Source: Dehalococcoidales bacterium
Lineage (GTDB): Bacteria > Chloroflexota > Dehalococcoidia > Dehalococcoidales > UBA2162
Assembly: GCA_002685815.1 (NCBI GenBank)
Contig: NYYM01000079.1
Coordinates: forward strand, 8,506 to 21,255
DNA: 12,750 nucleotides
Direction of reading: 5' to 3'
The notes beneath the pieces are model-generated. The model made no database searches and was not told the DNA's origin. It worked only from the letters and a program-made list of their open reading frames with translations. Position numbers and translations under genes: made by a program. This document shows, in pieces, positions 1-7,013 of the stretch (position 1 is the stretch's first letter; every line of letters begins with the position of its first letter).

Positions 1-18
1 TGAAGTCTACCAGCCATG

Positions 19-882
19 TTACTTTATGTACTTGCCGATAATCAGGCCCAGTTTTTCCAGTTGCTCCGGCGGCATGGCATCCGGAGCGGTAATGATTGCC
101 GTGGCCAAGGCCGTGTCGCAGCCGCAATCACGAGCTTCCCCTATCCGACTGACGGCCAGTTTGATAATGTTCCGGGCAGTATCAACGTTATGACGCATGG
201 TATTGAGAATGACATCCACCGTAACCGGCTCACCGGGCTCCCACCAGCTATCGTAATCGGTAACACAGCTAATAACAGAGTAGCAGATTTCGGCTTCTCT
301 AGCTAATTTAGCCTCAGGCAATGCCGTCATGCCGATAATGTCAGCCCCCCATGAGCGGTAGAGCCTAGACTCGGCCCGGGTAGAGAAAGCTGGACCCTGC
401 ATAACCACCATAGTGCCATTCTCATGGACACTGGCCCCGACTTCCTTAGCCGCCTGATATAAAACCCGGCTCAATGCCGGGCAGAAGGGGTCGGCAAGAG
501 GAACATGGGCCACTATTCCTTCACCAAAGAAGGAATTGACCGTGTTACGGGTACGGTCGATTAGCTGGTCGGGAATAAGCAGTTGCCCCGGTTCTATCTC
601 TTTCTTAAAACTGCCCGCCGAGCAGACGGCGATAATCTGCTCCACGCCCAATGATTTGAGAGCGTAAATATTGGCCCGGGACGGCAGTTCTCCCGGAGAA
701 ATATGGTGCCCCGTGCCGTGCCGAGGCAGAAAGGCAATCCCCACTCCCTCCAGCCTACCCGTAAGAATAGCCTGGCTCGGCTTGCCGAAAGGGGTATTTA
801 TGTCAACTTCCTCAATATCCGTCATCCCCTCGATGTCATACAGCCCGCTCCCCCCGATAACCCCAATTTTAGCTTCAGGCAT
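19..882 (-). CDS. mtnP: S-methyl-5'-thioadenosine phosphorylase
   Basis: This cytosolic enzyme cleaves MTA, a by-product of polyamine synthesis and other SAM-consuming reactions, with phosphate to give adenine and 5-methylthioribose-1-phosphate. It belongs to the trimeric PNP/MTAP family. Visible motifs are the N-terminal phosphate loop GGSGLYD (10-16), RHGTGH (54-59), GPAFSTRAES (163-172), IGMT (183-186) and TDYDSW (208-213). The two aspartates D209 and D211 match the pair that selects adenine in MTAPs, where guanine/hypoxanthine PNPs carry Asn, so MTA is the expected substrate. A CGC motif (253-255) matches the Cys-X-Cys found near the C-terminus of many MTAPs. The length of 287 residues is normal. 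The ATG is preceded by a strong GGAGG about seven bases upstream. It is the last complete cistron of the ligA-pth-mtnA-DUF2971 operon, and its product feeds MtnA directly. Confidence 0.95.
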   Translation of the reverse strand: MPEAKIGVIGGSGLYDIEGMTDIEEVDINTPFGKPSQAILTGRLEGVGIAFLPRHGTGHHISPGELPSRANIYALKSLGVEQIIAVCSAGSFKKEIEPGQLLIPDQLIDRTRNTVNSFFGEGIVAHVPLADPFCPALSRVLYQAAKEVGASVHENGTMVVMQGPAFSTRAESRLYRSWGADIIGMTALPEAKLAREAEICYSVISCVTDYDSWWEPGEPVTVDVILNTMRHNVDTARNIIKLAVSRIGEARDCGCDTALATAIITAPDAMPPEQLEKLGLIIGKYIK

Positions 883-902
883 TAATGTCCTCCAAATAGT
901 AC

Positions 903-1683
903 TTAATATAGTGGCTTCACGTCTAAAGCCGACTGTTTTACGGGTTTATTCAATCCATATTTCTTTGTTACGGACTTGACCAATCTGACAAATCATTCCG
1001 GATTTTCCGGTGCGACATAAATATTCGCGACCAGTGTCTCCAAGTCCACGGGTACACCTATCCCATCCGAGGAGGGCTGATTAGAAAGATTTGGTAGTCC
1101 CTCCTTAGTCTTTGTAAATTCGATAAACAAAGCTCTTACTTCCTTCTCATATTCAAAACTCTTCCTTTTGTGAAGAAAAGGAGCGAAGAAGTTGTTTTCG
1201 GGGGTCTTCTCTGTCGAATAATCCCTGTAATGAACTTCTCCAATGTAGATATCAGCGTACTTTGTTTGAAGCAGTCCTTCAGTCGCCCAAATGTCGACTG
1301 TATGGCTATACCTTCATTACTTTTCAGATAGAGCCTCCACATTGCCGCCGATTCGTGCTGGCTCTCATGCCAGCTATTTATGAATATGTGGTACTGTAAT
1401 TTCTTGAATAACTGACTCGAGACTTTATCTCTATTCCCGAGATTCAGGTCCCGGCGAACAGACCTGGGAAGCTGCTCGAACATTTCTTGGTATTTGATTG
1501 CTCTCTGTTGGACATTTTCCTTCGGTACGCACCTTCAAATATATCGCCTAGTTTGTCTGTTCTGGCAAAGAAGAGTTCGCTTTGCTCGAGCAAGCTAACG
1601 AATTTTGTAAAGTCCATATAATATTGCCAGGTTATTACTTTGTTCCCTTGTGGTTTGAGAAAACTAGGATGTTCTTTATACAT
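903..1683 (-). pseudogene. Decayed DUF2971-family gene (two frameshifts and a nonsense codon)
   Basis: A DUF2971 protein of about 260 residues can be reconstructed across three lesions. It begins at an ATG preceded by AGAGGA, 12 bases after the mtnA stop. The first segment contains the family pattern YYMDFTKFVSLL and FFARTDKLGDIFEGAY. Near 1522-1527 one base appears lost: TAC CGA AGG should read TAC CCG AAG. The frame then shifts to KENVQQRAIKYQEM, the central NSWHESQHESAAMW motif and LKSNEGIAIQ. Near 1258-1264 a second minus-one shift leads to YADIYIGEVHYRDY and the HKRKSFEYEKEVRA motif. At 993-995, where the family has Trp after VAPENPE, the codon is TGA. The same frame then continues through FVRLVKSVTKKYGL to QSALDVKPLY and a TAA at 903-905. 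Hand-counted GC of 961-1680 is about 42%, lower than the flanking mtnA lines I sampled (50-68%). The biochemical function of DUF2971 is unknown. The call as a pseudogene is firm unless the assembly is faulty. Confidence 0.85.
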
Positions 1684-1695
1684 TCTTCCTCTAAA

Positions 1696-2727
1696 CTACT
1701 TACCAAACAGATTCCTAATCCCCTCCCCATAGGGCTGCCTGATTATACCACCCTCGGTGATGATGGCCGTAATGTAACGGTGGGGGGTAACGTCAAAGGC
1801 GGGATTGGCCACTTCACAGTCAGAGGTCATGCGGACCCCCATCATATGAGTCACTTCTTCACCTTTACGCTGCTCAATGGGAATTTCAGCCCCCGTTTCG
1901 AGGGAGGCGTCAATGGTGGTAGTGGGAGCGGCTACGTAAAAAGGGACGTTATTTTCTTTAGCCAGCACCGCCAGGCTGTAGGTGCCGATCTTATTAGCGG
2001 TGTCGCCGTTGGCAGCTATGCGGTCGGCCCCGACGATAACACAGTCAATCTCACCCCGGCTGAGAAAATAACCGGCCATAGAGTCCGTCATCAGAGTAAC
2101 CGGAATACCGGCTTTCATCAGCTCCCAGGTGGTCAGGCGGGCCCCCTGGAGGAGAGGGCGGGTCTCATCGGCAAAGACCTTTATCTTCTTGCCCTGCTCT
2201 CCGGCCTGGATAATCACTCCCAGGGCGGTACCATAGCCGGTGGTAGCCAAGGGCCCGGCGTTACAGTGAGTCAGGATGGTAAACCCGTCCTTGATCAGCT
2301 CAGCCCCGAAACGGCTCAGCTTTCCGGTAGCCTCAGCCTCTTCCGAGTGAATTTTCACCGCTTCCTCGACCAGCCCCTTTTTGGTCTCCTCCACCTCTCG
2401 ACCGGCTTCAGCCACGCGGTCCATCCGTTCCACGGCCTGAAAGAGATTTCGGGCCGTGGGCCGAGTACCGGCAATGGTGCGGCTGACCTGGCGGAATTTC
2501 TCCAAAAAATCATCCTTTGAGCTTGATTCAATCGCCAGAGCGCCCAGAGCGATGGCGTAACCTCCGGCTACTCCAATGGCCGGGGCTCCCCTTATTTTCA
2601 ATTCTCTAATGGCTGATGCTATCTCCTGATAATCGCCCGTCTCCAGATAAACTTCTTCCTGTGGCAGCCGGGTCTGGTCAAGCATTCTTACCTTGTTGCT
2701 AAGCCACTCAATCGGTTGTACCAACAT
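1696..2727 (-). CDS. mtnA: S-methyl-5-thioribose-1-phosphate isomerase
   Basis: MtnA converts the aldose 5-methylthioribose-1-phosphate to the ketose 5-methylthioribulose-1-phosphate, the step after MtnP in MTA salvage. It is a member of the eIF2B-alpha/beta/delta-like superfamily. The sequence shows the phosphate-binding RGAPAIG (46-52), GTRPTARN (87-94), THCNAG with the catalytic Cys155, and [10 protein letters not shown] with the catalytic Asp235 followed by NKIGT. The C-terminus has the [13 protein letters not shown] block. The length of 343 residues is typical. The chosen ATG fits the family N-terminus (PIEW, then MLDQTRLP). Its only Shine-Dalgarno-like sequence, GGAG, is about 13 bases upstream, which is long. 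It starts 27 bases after the pth stop and ends 12 bases before the DUF2971 pseudogene, so it is translated from a shared transcript. No other methionine salvage gene (mtnB, mtnC, mtnD, mtnK) is present in the window. Confidence 0.95.
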   Translation of the reverse strand: MLVQPIEWLSNKVRMLDQTRLPQEEVYLETGDYQEIASAIRELKIRGAPAIGVAGGYAIALGALAIESSSKDDFLEKFRQVSRTIAGTRPTARNLFQAVERMDRVAEAGREVEETKKGLVEEAVKIHSEEAEATGKLSRFGAELIKDGFTILTHCNAGPLATTGYGTALGVIIQAGEQGKKIKVFADETRPLLQGARLTTWELMKAGIPVTLMTDSMAGYFLSRGEIDCVIVGADRIAANGDTANKIGTYSLAVLAKENNVPFYVAAPTTTIDASLETGAEIPIEQRKGEEVTHMMGVRMTSDCEVANPAFDVTPHRYITAIITEGGIIRQPYGEGIRNLFGK

Positions 2728-2754
2728 TTATTTTCACACGCTCCACGGAATTTC

Positions 2755-3342
2755 CTAATTGTACTTGTTCATCGCGACCGTCAGGCCCTGGCTAAAGAGG
2801 CAGACAATGGCTTCACTCACCTGGGGAAGGAACTCATCAACAGTCTGCCTTTCCCCGGCGGTAAAATCACCCAGCACGTAGTCAATAATATCAGCTTCAT
2901 CAGTTTCAGTTGAGCCCTCATCCGCCGGCGGTCGCCCAATACCTACTCTGAGGCGCAAGAAGTCCCGGCTGCCCAGTTCGGAGGCCACAGAATCCACCCC
3001 TTTGTGTCCCCCCGAACCACCCCCCTGACGGAGGCGGATTTTACCCAGGGACAGGTCAAGGTCATCATGGATGACCAGCAGGTTGTCAGGACTGACCTGG
3101 AACTTCCCCATCAGCCGGTCAACCGCCTGCCCACTCCGGTTCATATAAGTCTGGGGCCGGGCCACAATCAGACTGGTGCCATCCACTTCCCCTGCGCCGG
3201 TGCGGGCTCCTCCCTGTCTTTTGTCAAACCTGATACCCTGACTCCGGGCAAAGTAGTTGAGGCACATGAATCCCAGGTTATGACGATTCTTTTCATGCTC
3301 CCGGCCCGGATTACCAAGGCCGACAACCAGTCTAACGTCCGT
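2755..3342 (-). CDS. pth: Peptidyl-tRNA hydrolase (probable ACG start)
   Basis: Pth hydrolyses peptidyl-tRNAs that drop off the ribosome, which recycles the tRNA. The family N-terminus VVGLGNPGR and RHNLGF lies upstream of the first available ATG (3265-3267). Both the conserved Asn and the catalytic His are therefore lost if translation starts there. Reading upstream in frame to a TGA there is no ATG, GTG or TTG. A strong GGAGG sits six bases before ACG at 3340-3342. Taking that as start gives 195 residues, the family's normal length. It also places N11, H21, N68 and D93 (HDDLDL) within one residue of the E. coli numbering. One variation is K114 in GGHKG, where E. coli has Asn. The gene starts 32 bases after the ligA stop. 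The identity is secure. The start codon is inferred, and a sequencing error at an original ATG is possible. Confidence 0.9.
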   Translation of the reverse strand, partial: TDVRLVVGLGNPGREHEKNRHNLGFMCLNYFARSQGIRFDKRQGGARTGAGEVDGTSLIVARPQTYMNRSGQAVDRLMGKFQVSPDNLLVIHDDLDLSLGKIRLRQGGGSGGHKGVDSVASELGSRDFLRLRVGIGRPPADEGSTETDEADIIDYVLGDFTAGERQTVDEFLPQVSEAIVCLFSQGLTVAMNKYN

Positions 3343-3374
3343 TCTTTTCCTCCGGAAGATGCCCAGAATGTCTA

Positions 3375-5426
3375 TTATCCTTCTCCTATTTTTCCCAAGA
3401 ATGCCGTTTCGTCAATGCGTTCGGTTTTCAGTTTATCCGCCTGCTTCAACTTGCCGGCCCCCGGATCTTCCCCCACCACCAGGTATCTGGTATTCCGGGT
3501 AACATTGTCCTTGGCCGTGCCGCCGAGGGCTTTTATTTTTTCGGCCGCTTCCTGACGACCGAAGGATTCCAGCCGCCCGGTGATGACAAACTCCGTACCG
3601 GACAGAAGCAGTTTTTCTGACTCGGCTTTCTCTGCCTTTGGATTAACCCCCGTTTCCTTCAATCTCCGGATAATTCTATTGTTCTCCTCCTGGCCGAAGA
3701 AGGCGATAATGCTATCGGCAATCTTGGGACCTACCGAGTCAATAGAAATGAGTTTCTCTCTCGAAGCGTTTCCCAGATCATCAAGGTCGATGAATTCCTG
3801 GGCCAGCACCTGGGCCATTTCACTGCCGACATGGCGAATACCCAGGGCTGAGATAAGCCTCTCCAGCGACCTGTCTTTGCTGTTGTCGATGGCTTTCAAC
3901 TGATTATCCACGCTCTTCTCGGCCATCCTCTCCAGCTCAAGCAATTGTTCTCTTTTGTCTTTGAGAGAGTACAGGCCGGACACATCTTCAATCAACCCCT
4001 CACTCAACAGCGCGGTAATCTGAGCCTGGCCGATGCCCCTAATGTCCATCGCCCCCCGGGAAACGAAGTGTTCTATCCGTTGCTGCACCTGGGCGGGACA
4101 GGCGGCATTGGAGCAGTAATACATCACTTCCCCTTCTGGTTTGATCACTGCTGAACCGCATACCGGGCAGATCGGTTCCCCCCTATCATTCTTCACCTTC
4201 CCCAGCAAGCTGAATTCTTCTTCCCGGTCAGGGTTCTCCCTACTTTCGGGAGTCGGCCCCACTATCTCCGGTATCACCTCACCGGCCCTCTGGATTAAGA
4301 CACGGTCGCCCTCGCGGATGTCCTTACGTCGGATGTCGTCTTCATTGTGGAGAGCGGCCTGCTTGATGGTTACCCCTCCCAGACGCACCGGTTCCAACAC
4401 AGCCACCGGATTGAGGGTGCCCGTCCTGCCAACGCTGATTTCGATACTGTTCAAACGAGTGGTGCCCTGCACGGCCGGAAACTTGTAGGCTATCGCCCAC
4501 CTGGGTTCATGACCGACATTGCCCAATCGCTGCTGGAGGATAAAGGAGTCAATTTTCACCACAACCCCGTCGGCTTCATAAGGCAGATCTTCTTTCTTAT
4601 CCAACCAGTCTTTGTAATACTCTTCCACACGGTCAATATCGGCCAGCAGGGCGTTATTGGGGTTCACCTTAAAACCCAGCGTCTTGAGATATTCCAGAGT
4701 CTCCCAGTGACTTTCAGGGATCGTCCCGCCTTCGACAGGGCCCAGCGCGTAAATGTAGATGTCCAGGGGACGTCTAGCCGTGATACGGGGATCAAGCTGA
4801 CGTACCGAGCCGGCGGCCGCGTTTCTCGGGTTAGCAAATAGGGGCTGCCCTTCCGCTTCCCTGTCCTGGTTCAGCCTCTGAAAACCCGCCTTGGGCAAGA
4901 AGACCTCGCCTCTCGCCTCAAACCGGGACGGGGCTCCCTTGCCCACCGACAGGGGTACACTTCTGACAGTCCTCAGATTCTGGGTGATATTCTCACCCCG
5001 GAAGCCGTCACCCCGGGTAGCCCCGGTGGATAATTGTCCGTCAACATAGGTCAGGGCCACGGCCAGTCCGTCAATCTTATGCTCACAGGTGAACTTCAAC
5101 TGCTCACCTTCTATCAGCTTTGAGGTACGGGTAGACCAGGCTTCCAGCTCATCCCGGGAGAAAGCATTACCCAGGGATAGTAAAGGGAGAGGATGTTCCA
5201 CCACACCGAAGGCCGCCACCGGTTCAGCCCCCACCCGTTGACTGGGCGAGTCCACAGTAAGAAACCGGGGATATTGCTCTTCCAGCTGTTTCAACTCTCT
5301 CATCAACGCATCATATTCGGCATCACTGACCTCAGAACTGTCCAGCGCGTGATAGCGATAGTTATGATGATTGATCTGAGCTTTCAGTTGCCCAATTCTT
5401 TCGCTTATTCCGGCTAAATCTTCCAT
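3375..5426 (-). CDS. ligA: NAD-dependent DNA ligase
   Basis: LigA seals nicks during replication and repair using NAD+ as AMP donor. Counting from the second ATG (683 residues), the domains follow in order. The N-terminal Ia region HNYRYHALDSSEVSDAEYD binds NMN. The adenylation domain has catalytic Lys117 in KIDG, then RGDG, E174 in ARGEV, K291 in DGVVVKID and K315 in WAIAYKFP. An OB-fold follows, then a zinc finger with four cysteines (C420, C423, C438, C443), helix-hairpin-helix repeats and a C-terminal BRCT domain (about 605-683, TEFVITGRLESFGRQEA). All catalytic residues are present. An in-frame ATG lies 12 bases further upstream at 5436-5438. It directly abuts a perfect TATAAT, so it would probably lie outside the transcript, and I prefer the ATG at 5424-5426, which also matches the family N-terminus. 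No Shine-Dalgarno sequence precedes either. It is the first gene of the left operon. Confidence 0.95.
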   Translation of the reverse strand: MEDLAGISERIGQLKAQINHHNYRYHALDSSEVSDAEYDALMRELKQLEEQYPRFLTVDSPSQRVGAEPVAAFGVVEHPLPLLSLGNAFSRDELEAWSTRTSKLIEGEQLKFTCEHKIDGLAVALTYVDGQLSTGATRGDGFRGENITQNLRTVRSVPLSVGKGAPSRFEARGEVFLPKAGFQRLNQDREAEGQPLFANPRNAAAGSVRQLDPRITARRPLDIYIYALGPVEGGTIPESHWETLEYLKTLGFKVNPNNALLADIDRVEEYYKDWLDKKEDLPYEADGVVVKIDSFILQQRLGNVGHEPRWAIAYKFPAVQGTTRLNSIEISVGRTGTLNPVAVLEPVRLGGVTIKQAALHNEDDIRRKDIREGDRVLIQRAGEVIPEIVGPTPESRENPDREEEFSLLGKVKNDRGEPICPVCGSAVIKPEGEVMYYCSNAACPAQVQQRIEHFVSRGAMDIRGIGQAQITALLSEGLIEDVSGLYSLKDKREQLLELERMAEKSVDNQLKAIDNSKDRSLERLISALGIRHVGSEMAQVLAQEFIDLDDLGNASREKLISIDSVGPKIADSIIAFFGQEENNRIIRRLKETGVNPKAEKAESEKLLLSGTEFVITGRLESFGRQEAAEKIKALGGTAKDNVTRNTRYLVVGEDPGAGKLKQADKLKTERIDETAFLGKIGEG

Positions 5427-5438
5427 AATGACGCCCAT

Positions 5439-5447
5439 ATTATAACA
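5439..5447 (-). promoter_or_regulatory. Extended -10 promoter of the ligA operon
   Basis: On the minus strand the sequence TGTTATAAT is an exact extended -10 element (TGnTATAAT). It touches the first ATG of the ligA frame. No convincing -35 box stands 16-18 bases upstream, as expected for extended -10 promoters. Transcription would begin about seven bases downstream, near 5431-5433, which gives a leader of roughly five bases before the second in-frame ATG. The match is exact, but promoter activity is inferred. Confidence 0.5.
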
Positions 5448-5604
5448 TAAGGACTCACCATCAACCCCATCCGTCTACCTCCCCGGGGGGATCAGAGAGA
5501 AACATTAAAGCGGATGGAGCAGTTCCAAGAATTAGGTGCTGACTTCCCTGAAACATCCCAATCGCTCTGTCTCTCCAACCGGCTAAAAAGACTGTCAGAA
5601 TCTC

Positions 5605-5639
5605 TTGCGCCCTTTCTCCGGCATAGGGTAGACTAGAAT
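5605..5639 (+). promoter_or_regulatory. Possible promoter of the DUF1015 gene
   Basis: TTGCGC (5605-5610) could act as a -35 box. It is followed by TAGACT (5629-5634, 18-base spacing) and an overlapping TAGAAT (5634-5639, better match but 23-base spacing). Neither pair is ideal. It is the best candidate in the 255-base divergent gap between ligA and the DUF1015 gene. The rest of that gap shows only a weak 7-base inverted repeat and no coding signal. Confidence 0.25.
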
Positions 5640-5681
5640 AGTAAGGGTGACAGAAGCATCCAGAAAGAGAAGTAGGTACGC

Positions 5682-6992
5682 GTGGCTGATATTCGTCCCT
5701 TCCCGGGCCTGCACTACAATGAGTCGCTGATTAAAGACTGGTCAACGGCTATCTGCCCCCCTTATGATATTATCAGCCCCCAGCACCTTCAGGAACTCTA
5801 TCTTCGCAGCCAGTACAATTTTATCCGCCTGGAATTCGGCCGGGAGTTACCCCAGGACACGCCGGCCGACAATAGATATACCCGTTCGGCGGCTACCATG
5901 GAGGATTGGCTTAAACAGGGCGTCCTCCTCACTGACCCGGTTCCAACTTTCTATCTCCACGATCACTATTTCAGGTACCAGGGCGGGGACTGCCGACGCC
6001 GCAGTCTGGTCGCTCGGGTGAGATTAGAGCAATGGGACAAGATGGTCATCCGTCCCCACGAAGGCACCCTGACCGTAGCCAGGGGTGACCGTTTGAGCCT
6101 GCTTTGGGCTCTGCAGGTAAACACCAGCCCGATTCTGGCCCTTTTCGAAGACCGGGAACAACAGATCTGTTCGCTGCTGGCCGACCAGGAACCAGGCAAA
6201 CCCCTGATCAGCTCAAAGACCGTCGACGGGGAAAGTCATATCGTCCAGGCTATTACTGATGGAGAAATGATTAACCGGATAAGCCGCAGCCTGGCCGGGC
6301 AGTCGCTTTATATCGCTGACGGGCACCATCGTTATGAGAGCGCTCTTACTTACCAGCTTGAGAAAGGTACCAATGCGCCATCAGCCTCGGAGGATGAAGC
6401 CTTTAACTTTGTGATGATGGAACTGGTGGATTTTGGTGACCCCGGTCTGGTTGTTCTGGCTCCTCACCGGCTGGTGCGCGGTATTCCAAAATCCATACTC
6501 GATGGGTTGATGGTCAAGCTGGAGGCATTCTTTGAAATAGAAAAGCTGCCCTTGAATCTGCCCGACGTCGGGCAACAGGTCGACGACCTGCTCGGGGGAA
6601 CAAATGAGATCAGCATAATCCTTTTTGGCCCGGCCAAAAACTACCTCTTCGGTCTGAGGTTACGTGACCCGGATGCAGCCGGTCAGTTGATGCCCAGCTT
6701 CCATTCTGAGCTGTACAAGAAGCTGGATGTCAGCATTATTGACCATATTATCCTGGAAAAGCTGCTGGAGCTGACCAGTGAAAAGGAAGAGACCGGTCTC
6801 ACCTACAGTTACGATATCACCGAGGCGGTAGGCAGGGTTTTAGACCAGGAATACCAACTGGCCTTGCTCTTTAGACAGGTCAAGCCGGAAGGGATCAAAG
6901 CCGTTGCCGATGCCGGTGACAAGATGCCCCGAAAGTCAACCTACTTCTACCCCAAGGCGCCCTCAGGACTAGTCATCAACCGGCTGGTATAG
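5682..6992 (+). CDS. DUF1015 family protein, linked to serine biosynthesis genes
   Basis: This 436-residue soluble protein is a full-length member of the DUF1015 family (COG4198). Motifs in order are RPFPGLHY (5-12), CPPYDII (25-31), RPHEGT (124-129), the hallmark YIADGHHRYESA (210-221) and the C-terminal GDKMPRKSTYFYPK followed by SGLV. Members are often annotated as SpoOJ/ParB-like. The DGHHRYE block resembles the GCHRYEA-type phosphate-binding loop of the ParB/sulfiredoxin superfamily, which also contains free-serine kinases, but this relation is an inference from the motif only. It starts at GTG with a weak AGGT upstream. It is transcribed toward serA and ends 19 bases from the serA stop. 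The molecular function is not established. Proximity to serA and a class V aminotransferase suggests a role in serine or phosphoserine metabolism. Confidence 0.85.
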   Translation: MADIRPFPGLHYNESLIKDWSTAICPPYDIISPQHLQELYLRSQYNFIRLEFGRELPQDTPADNRYTRSAATMEDWLKQGVLLTDPVPTFYLHDHYFRYQGGDCRRRSLVARVRLEQWDKMVIRPHEGTLTVARGDRLSLLWALQVNTSPILALFEDREQQICSLLADQEPGKPLISSKTVDGESHIVQAITDGEMINRISRSLAGQSLYIADGHHRYESALTYQLEKGTNAPSASEDEAFNFVMMELVDFGDPGLVVLAPHRLVRGIPKSILDGLMVKLEAFFEIEKLPLNLPDVGQQVDDLLGGTNEISIILFGPAKNYLFGLRLRDPDAAGQLMPSFHSELYKKLDVSIIDHIILEKLLELTSEKEETGLTYSYDITEAVGRVLDQEYQLALLFRQVKPEGIKAVADAGDKMPRKSTYFYPKAPSGLVINRLV

Positions 6993-7013
6993 AACGGCTC
7001 AAGGCTGCCGGTT
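6978..7013. terminator. Inverted repeat at the DUF1015/serA convergence
   Basis: AACCGGC (6978-6984) and GCCGGTT (7007-7013) form a perfect 7-bp inverted repeat that spans both stop codons of the two convergent genes. The loop is 22 bases and no T-run follows on either strand, so it is not a textbook intrinsic terminator. A shared transcription end is plausible from position only. Confidence 0.25.

Noticed and set aside
993..995. In-frame TGA read as selenocysteine or Trp
   Set aside because: The same gene also has two frameshifts, and TGG encodes Trp normally in neighbouring genes such as serA.
1136..1683. Two overlapping small minus-strand genes
   Set aside because: They are adjacent fragments of one DUF2971 coding sequence separated by a frameshift, and a third in-frame fragment continues to 903.
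1582..2520. 312-codon open frame on the plus strand
   Set aside because: It lies almost wholly antisense to mtnA, whose catalytic motifs are intact; its translation shows no family pattern.
5467..5517. Inverted repeat CCATCCG / CGGATGG between ligA and the DUF1015 gene
   Set aside because: Seven-base arms separated by 37 bases are close to chance expectation and coincide with no promoter element.
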